Origin: Tannerella sp. | Lineage (GTDB): Bacteria; Bacteroidota; Bacteroidia; Bacteroidales; Tannerellaceae | Length of the DNA: 10,402 nucleotides | Assembly (NCBI GenBank): GCA_031263835.1 | Contig: JAISEZ010000284.1 | Coordinates: 1-10,402 of the forward strand | Direction of reading: 5' to 3' | Part shown: positions 6,017-10,402 of the stretch, piece by piece | Position numbering within the stretch: the first letter of the stretch is position 1 | Layout of the letters: the number at the start of each line of letters is the position of its first letter | Made by a program: the position numbers and the translations under genes | The notes under the pieces: model-generated | Seen by the model: the letters and a program-made list of their open reading frames with translations, nothing else | What the model was told of the DNA's origin: nothing | The model's database searches: none

Positions 6017-6787
6017 TTAAATTTGCAGATCCCACTGCTTCAGCGTTTCCAGAAACGCATAGTCGGTCACGTCAATCCGTCCGGGGACGAGCGACGCATA
6101 GCCTTCGTCCAGTCGCTGCGTGTCATAATCCGTCCCGGCAGGATTCAGGTTCATAAACTCGCCCGCAAGCTGGTAGCCGGGTTTTCCGTCCGGGTTTTCC
6201 GTCCGGAAAAACTCCTTGATCCACCGCCCGTCCGCCTGACGGCAAACCGCAATCCCCTTTACCCGGGGCAGGTTCGGCACATTCAGATTCAAGTACGTAC
6301 CCCGCGGCAGCCCCTCCTTCAGCATCCGTTCGGCGACAATCCGTCCAAGTCGGCACGTCTCCGAAAAATCGCTTTCCGGCCTGTAGCCGGCCAGCGACAC
6401 GCCCAGCGAAGGTATTCCGAAAATACATCCCTCCACCACGGCGCCCATCGTGCCCGAATAATGCACGCAGATAGCCTGATTTCCACCGTGATTTGCCCCG
6501 GAAACCAGCAAATCGGGCTGTTTGCCCAGTATTTCGTTGATGGCCAGCTTCACGCAGTCCACCGGCGTCCCCGTACAGCTGAACACTGTCAGCTTTTCTT
6601 CCATGTGCAGCAGCGTACAGTCGATCGGCACCGTCGACGTAATGGCGCTCGACATGCCCGAACGGGGGCCGTCCGGCGCAAAAACAACCCGTTGCCCCAG
6701 TCCGTCCAGGCTCTTCACCAGCGTCCTGAGACCCTCGGCCTCAACGCCGTCGTCATTCGTAATCAATATCAACGGTTCTTTACTCAT
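6017..6787 (-). CDS. surE: 5'/3'-nucleotidase SurE (survival protein E)
   Basis: A 256-aa metal-dependent phosphatase that removes phosphate from nucleoside 5'- and 3'-monophosphates and is linked to stationary-phase survival; cytoplasmic. The metal site is intact: D12-D13 in ITNDDG, S43 in [10 protein letters not shown], and N99 in SGANHGGN. Other family blocks are [12 protein letters not shown] (71-82) and [11 protein letters not shown] (110-120), and the length is normal. The start at 6787 gives the canonical [14 protein letters not shown]. It has its own TATCTTTG promoter and is followed 19 bases later by lpxB. A 3-codon reading frame (ATG AGA CAA TGA, 6795-6784) overlaps its start codon. 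Confidence 0.96.
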   Translation of the reverse strand: MSKEPLILITNDDGVEAEGLRTLVKSLDGLGQRVVFAPDGPRSGMSSAITSTVPIDCTLLHMEEKLTVFSCTGTPVDCVKLAINEILGKQPDLLVSGANHGGNQAICVHYSGTMGAVVEGCIFGIPSLGVSLAGYRPESDFSETCRLGRIVAERMLKEGLPRGTYLNLNVPNLPRVKGIAVCRQADGRWIKEFFRTENPDGKPGYQLAGEFMNLNPAGTDYDTQRLDEGYASLVPGRIDVTDYAFLETLKQWDLQI

Positions 6788-6819
6788 TGTCTCATTCCTT
6801 TCATATTTCCATCAAAGGA

Positions 6820-6827
6820 CAAAGATA
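6820..6827 (-). promoter_or_regulatory. Bacteroidota-type -7 promoter element for surE-lpxB (TATCTTTG)
   Basis: TATCTTTG on the minus strand matches TAnnTTTG and is identical to the motif before the left-edge gene. It lies 32 bases upstream of the surE start codon, giving a predicted leader of about 26 bases. No convincing TTTG -33 element is found at 19-21 bases further upstream. Confidence 0.65.
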
Positions 6828-7336
6828 CGGATTTATTATCAATACCGGGCCGGAAGCCATCAACGGGGGTGATTCAAAATGTCGCGCCGGTCGAAATCTG
6901 ATTTCCTCCGTCCTGATTCAAGGCGGTCGCAATGCTGACGGAGCCATTCCTGCCCGGATTCCCTCCGTCAGCAATGCTGACGGAGCAGTTTTTTCCGGAT
7001 TGCGTCCGTCAGCGTTGCTGTCGGGGTGGTTTTTGCAGAACTGCGTCCGTCAGCGTTGCTGTCGGGGTGGTTTTTGCAGAACTGCGTCCGTCAGCGTTGC
7101 TGTCGGGGCGGTTTTTGCAGAACTGCGTCCGACAGCGTTGCTGTCGGGGCGGTTTTTGCAGAACTGCGTCCGTCAGCATTGCTGACGGGGCGGTTTTTGC
7201 AGAACTGCGTCCGTCAGCAACGCTGACGGACGGAAGCATATAACGGGGCGAAACAAATACAGGACAATCGCGTTTCAGACTGCAAGACACATGCCGGGGG
7301 ACATGTAAAATATGGACACGGGAGCAGAGTCATCCT
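6828..7336. other. Noncoding gap of about 500 bp between the RND pump gene and surE
   Basis: No credible gene is seen here. The 41-bp hairpin array takes up most of it. Long open frames cross the array in several frames only because the unit lacks stop codons. From 7249 to 7336, just after the RND stop codon, there is only a weak ACATG/CATGT inverted repeat and no recognisable intrinsic terminator for the pump gene. Confidence 0.6.
6964..7248. repeat. 41-bp tandem repeat array of hairpin units (seven units)
   Basis: Units begin at 6964, 7005, 7046, 7087, 7128, 7169 and 7210, exactly 41 bp apart. A degenerate copy about one base shorter lies before them (around 6924-6963). Each unit starts with an inverted repeat of 8-9 bp around a 3-base loop, for example TCCGTCAGC-AAT-GCTGACGGA in the first. 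It is followed by a GG(C/T)GGTTTTT run and GCAGAACTGC. The five central units (7005-7209) are almost identical. The first has a diverged second half and the last is cut off after its hairpin. The units are contiguous without unique spacers, so it is not CRISPR. It lies after the RND gene and before the surE promoter, in noncoding DNA. Confidence 0.93.
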
Positions 7337-10300
7337 TCATTTTGCTTCTTCTTTCCGGTAGATGAACCAGTACACCAGCGGAACGATGAACAGGCTCACG
7401 GCCGTGCCAATCAGCATGGCGGCAATCATGGCGATGGAAAGGGGTTTCTGCAGTTCGCTGCCCATGTCGAAGGAGAACAGGAGCGGCACCATCGCAAAGA
7501 TGGTCGTGAGCGAAGTCATGACGATGGGACGCAGACGGCGACGACCGGCTTCGTGTATGGCCTCCATGAGCGGGACGCCCGTTTTGCGCAGTTCGTTGAT
7601 GGCGTCGAGTTTGAGGATGGAGTCGTTGATGATGATACCGCACGTGACGACAATGCCGATGGCCGACATCAGGTTCAGCGAATGGCCGCAAATCCACAGG
7701 ACAAGCAGCGCGGCCGCCGTGTCGACCGGTATCTCCAGCAGCACGATAAGCGGTTGCAGGAAGCTCTCGAACTGCGCCGCCAGAATAAAATACATCAGCA
7801 GAATGGAGACAAACAGGATGATGACCAGTTCGCTCAACATGCGGCGGTTCGAAAAGAAGCTGCCGGAGAAATCCACATCCCACATTTCGCGGGCCTCATG
7901 GAGCGAGGCGTGGCGGACAGCCTGCCGGACGCCGGCCTGCAGCTGCGACGCATCCGTCACGTGGTAGAAGCGGAAAGGGATGAACTCGCCGTTTTTGCCG
8001 GCGGTAATGGTCTTCAAATCTTCGCCGGGCGTGATGCGAATCAGGGAGCGGAGCGGCACGGCTTCCGCATGTCCCCGGTCGTCGGGACGTGTGTGGACAA
8101 GCGTGTGACGCATCATCTCTTCCACCGAAGCCGTTTCGCCCGCCAGCGTGATGGGCAGGTACTGCTGGTAGGAGCGCAGCGTGGCAATGCCGTGGTCCTT
8201 GAAAACGGTCTTCAGCATACGGTACACTTCATTGTAGTCCACGTTGTAAAGCAACAGTTTCTGGCGGTCGACAACGATGTTGAGCTGGTTGTCGAAGGCG
8301 ATGCCGGTGGGCGCAAGACCGGTCTGTTCGCGGAGCGTCGCTTCGAGGGCGTGGATGGTGGCGGGCTGGGGCGTTTCATTCCGGTTACGGGCGTAGAGTT
8401 CGGCGACAATGTCGGCCTCGCCGGTGTTGAATATCTTTTCATACACGGTTTCGGGCGGCGAGAAGGAAAAGACGGCTGCCGGATAGTGCGTGTCGAGCCA
8501 TGCCGCGATGCGCTGCCGGAGCGGGTCGATGTCTTTCGGGAGGGGCGTCCTGAAATAAAGTTCGGCCTCGGAGATGGACATCTCGCGGTCACGGTTGAGC
8601 AGGAACTGCTGCTGCCCGACGTATGCGGTGTATTCGTCTGCCCCGGAAGCCGTCTCGCGGCAGAGGCGGTCGATTCGCGCGCGGTTTTCGTCCACATGGA
8701 TATTCTCGTTCCATTCCACAAAGGCGACAAGCTCGTTCTGGTCGATGTCCGGCATCCGGCTCTTGGGTATCTGGTAGAACAGCCAGACGCAAAGCGGAAA
8801 TGTAATCAGAAGGAAGAGCATGGTTCCCGTTTTGTGACGGAAGACGAAATCGACGCCCCGGTCGTAGAAGCCGTCCATGGTATGCTCCTTTACCGGATTG
8901 TGCACCCGGATATTGAGCCGGGGATAGCGTTCGGCAAGCCCGTAGGCCAGCTTGTAGAGGACGGGCAGCAGCATGATGCCGGTGAAGTAGGAAACCATCA
9001 GCCCGACGGTGACGGCGAAGGCCTGGTCGTAGAAGATGGCGCCGGCGATGCCGCTCATGAAGACCAGGGGCAGGAAGACGGCAATGGTGGTCAGTGTGGA
9101 ACTGAGCATCGGGGTGATGACTTCCGTCGTCCCCAGCGAGCAGGCTTCCTCGAGCGTGCTGCCGCGCGCGCGGTACTGGGCAATGTTTTCGGTGACGATG
9201 ATGGCGCTGTCAATCATCATTCCGAGCGCCAGAATCAGTCCGGAGAGGGAAATGATGTTGAGCGACATGTGGAACAGGTAGAAGAAAAGGAAACTCGCCA
9301 CGATGCTGACGACCATGCTCAGGCCGATGACGGCGGGGCTTTTGACGTCGCCCAGGAAAAGGACGGCGATGATGCAGATGAAGATGAATCCCAGCGAAAG
9401 GTTCTGCTTGAGGTTCGAGATGGTATAGTCGAGCAGTTCGGTCTGGTTGCGCGAGATGCTGAATTCCATGTCCGGATAGACGGAGGCGAAGTATTCGGTG
9501 ACTTCGTGCAGGGAGGTTTTCATGGCCTCCATGCTTTCGTCGGCCTGCTTGATGATGGCCAGCGTGACGGCGCGTTTGCCGCCTGCCAGCGAGAGGCCGG
9601 TTTCGCGTACCGGCACCACGGCGACTTTCGCAAGGTCTTTCAACCGGAAAAGCCGTTCCTGTTTGCGGAGAAAGATGTTTTCCACATCTTCGGGCGTGCG
9701 CAGCAGGGCGGAGAACTTGATGTTGTATTCGTAGTAGCCGTCGCGCACGGTCATGCTGCCCGGCTCGATGTTGTTGGCGGCGAGCGCCTGTTCGAGGTCG
9801 TCGAGCGAGATGCCGGCCATTTCCAGCAGTTTCATGTCGGGTACAATCTGCACTTGCCGGTTAATCAGGCCGGTCACATCGACCATGGCCACTTCGGGCA
9901 GCTGTTCGATGCGCCGTTTGATGACCGTTTCGGCAAACTCGCAGAGGTCGAGGAAGGCGGTCCCGTCCGCGGTGGAAGGGTCTGCATCCCGCTTGAGGGT
10001 AAGGTTGAGGCAGAAGACGGGAATGTCGGTTGCACTGGCCTTGACGACGCGCGGCCGTTCGGCGTCGCGGGGCAGGTAGTTCATGGCGGCGTCGATTTTC
10101 TCGTTGACCTCGATAAAGGCCAGGTTGGTGTTGACGCCGAAATCAAAGTGCAGACGAATCACGGCGGCGCCGTCGCGCGTTTCGGTCTGAATCTCGCGCA
10201 GATGACCGACCTGCATGAGTTGCAGCCGGACGGGCTTGACGACGGTGTTTTCGAGTTCGCGTGCGGAGGTGTTTTGCCCGCTCACCTGCACCGTAATCTC

Positions 10301-10402
10301 CGGGATGGCAATGTCGGGCAACAGCGATACCGGCAACGTGAAGTACGTCACCCACCCGATAACGAAACAGGCCATGAAAGCCATCAGTACGGCAATCGGA
10401 CG
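7337..10402 (-). CDS. RND-family efflux pump inner-membrane subunit (AcrB/CzcA-like), N-terminus beyond window
   Basis: About 1,022 codons are visible and the frame stays open to the right edge, reading RPIAVLMAFM, so the true start lies outside. The visible part is nearly full length for the family (about 1,030-1,050 aa). Numbering from the first visible Met at 10384: first membrane helix 1-18, periplasmic porter part about 25-325, helices from 330 including NLSLGFIFICIIAVLFLG, the proton-relay helix LALGMMIDSAIIVTENI (385-401) with D392, a second periplasmic part about 545-845, and the last helices from about 850. D392 is followed by Ser where AcrB has a second Asp. The later relay helix reads IINDSILKLD (about 918-927) without the AcrB lysine. 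Such pumps use proton flux to export drugs, dyes, metals or lipids with a periplasmic adaptor and an outer-membrane channel, whose genes are probably upstream outside the window. Substrate is not deducible. Confidence 0.93.
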   Translation of the reverse strand, partial: RPIAVLMAFMACFVIGWVTYFTLPVSLLPDIAIPEITVQVSGQNTSARELENTVVKPVRLQLMQVGHLREIQTETRDGAAVIRLHFDFGVNTNLAFIEVNEKIDAAMNYLPRDAERPRVVKASATDIPVFCLNLTLKRDADPSTADGTAFLDLCEFAETVIKRRIEQLPEVAMVDVTGLINRQVQIVPDMKLLEMAGISLDDLEQALAANNIEPGSMTVRDGYYEYNIKFSALLRTPEDVENIFLRKQERLFRLKDLAKVAVVPVRETGLSLAGGKRAVTLAIIKQADESMEAMKTSLHEVTEYFASVYPDMEFSISRNQTELLDYTISNLKQNLSLGFIFICIIAVLFLGDVKSPAVIGLSMVVSIVASFLFFYLFHMSLNIISLSGLILALGMMIDSAIIVTENIAQYRARGSTLEEACSLGTTEVITPMLSSTLTTIAVFLPLVFMSGIAGAIFYDQAFAVTVGLMVSYFTGIMLLPVLYKLAYGLAERYPRLNIRVHNPVKEHTMDGFYDRGVDFVFRHKTGTMLFLLITFPLCVWLFYQIPKSRMPDIDQNELVAFVEWNENIHVDENRARIDRLCRETASGADEYTAYVGQQQFLLNRDREMSISEAELYFRTPLPKDIDPLRQRIAAWLDTHYPAAVFSFSPPETVYEKIFNTGEADIVAELYARNRNETPQPATIHALEATLREQTGLAPTGIAFDNQLNIVVDRQKLLLYNVDYNEVYRMLKTVFKDHGIATLRSYQQYLPITLAGETASVEEMMRHTLVHTRPDDRGHAEAVPLRSLIRITPGEDLKTITAGKNGEFIPFRFYHVTDASQLQAGVRQAVRHASLHEAREMWDVDFSGSFFSNRRMLSELVIILFVSILLMYFILAAQFESFLQPLIVLLEIPVDTAAALLVLWICGHSLNLMSAIGIVVTCGIIINDSILKLDAINELRKTGVPLMEAIHEAGRRRLRPIVMTSLTTIFAMVPLLFSFDMGSELQKPLSIAMIAAMLIGTAVSLFIVPLVYWFIYRKEEAK

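Noticed and set aside
5218..6901. Long plus-strand open frames (312 and 318 aa)
   Set aside because: They are antisense shadows of lpxB and surE; their translations are His/Arg-rich and low in recognisable motifs.
6787..7290. Several overlapping open frames across the 41-bp array, on both strands, with Cys- and Arg-rich repetitive translations
   Set aside because: The unit contains no stop codon in several frames and 41 is not a multiple of 3, so three units give a false 41-residue protein period. There is no plausible start context, and the conserved feature is the DNA palindrome, not a protein.
7288..7308. ACATG/CATGT inverted repeat just after the RND gene as a terminator
   Set aside because: The stem is only 5 bp with an 8-base loop and no T-run follows on the minus strand.
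8212..8730. 172-aa minus-strand frame inside the RND gene
   Set aside because: An out-of-frame shadow with low-complexity Ser/Pro/Arg translation; the RND frame is continuous through it.

Overview
This window looks like a chromosomal segment of a Bacteroidota (Bacteroidales-like) bacterium. The evidence is the protein content: a PorX-type response regulator with a PglZ domain followed by tsaE, a surE-lpxB pair, a gtrA/gtrB pair and a large RND efflux pump. There are also -7 promoter motifs of the TAnnTTTG type characteristic of this phylum, and start codons without a Shine-Dalgarno sequence. The coding sequence is fairly GC-rich for Bacteroidales, so a Tannerella- or Parabacteroides-like relative is possible. 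That genus-level guess is inference only.

Layout: (1) At the left edge, the first 17 codons of an unidentified minus-strand gene have their own TATCTTTG promoter. (2) At 53-428 there is a gene-free stretch with a 23-bp tandem repeat array, each unit holding a small GATTC/GAATC inverted repeat, and a 12-bp stem-loop. (3) At 429-2559 a minus-strand operon carries an unknown 248-aa protein, a GtrA-like membrane protein and a GtrB/DPM1-like glycosyltransferase. (4) At 2703-4679 a divergent plus-strand operon carries porX and tsaE. (5) At 4668-4857 the convergent junction between tsaE and lpxB is packed with heptamer and octamer repeats around a perfect 14-bp palindrome. (6) At 4831-6787 a minus-strand surE-lpxB operon is driven by a TATCTTTG promoter. 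(7) At 6828-7336 a noncoding stretch contains a strict 41-bp tandem array. Each unit holds an 8-9 bp inverted repeat with covarying changes. (8) From 7337 to the right edge lies most of a minus-strand RND inner-membrane pump, whose N-terminus lies beyond the window.

The gene content is mainly envelope biology: lipid A synthesis (LpxB), lipid-linked sugar transfer (GtrA/GtrB), a regulator linked in relatives to type IX secretion and envelope control (PorX), and efflux (RND). TsaE (tRNA t6A synthesis) and SurE (nucleotidase) are housekeeping genes in customary neighbourhoods. The genes themselves are ordinary. The unusual content is intergenic: three separate short-period repeat systems, two of them hairpin arrays with regular spacing, each in a different gap.
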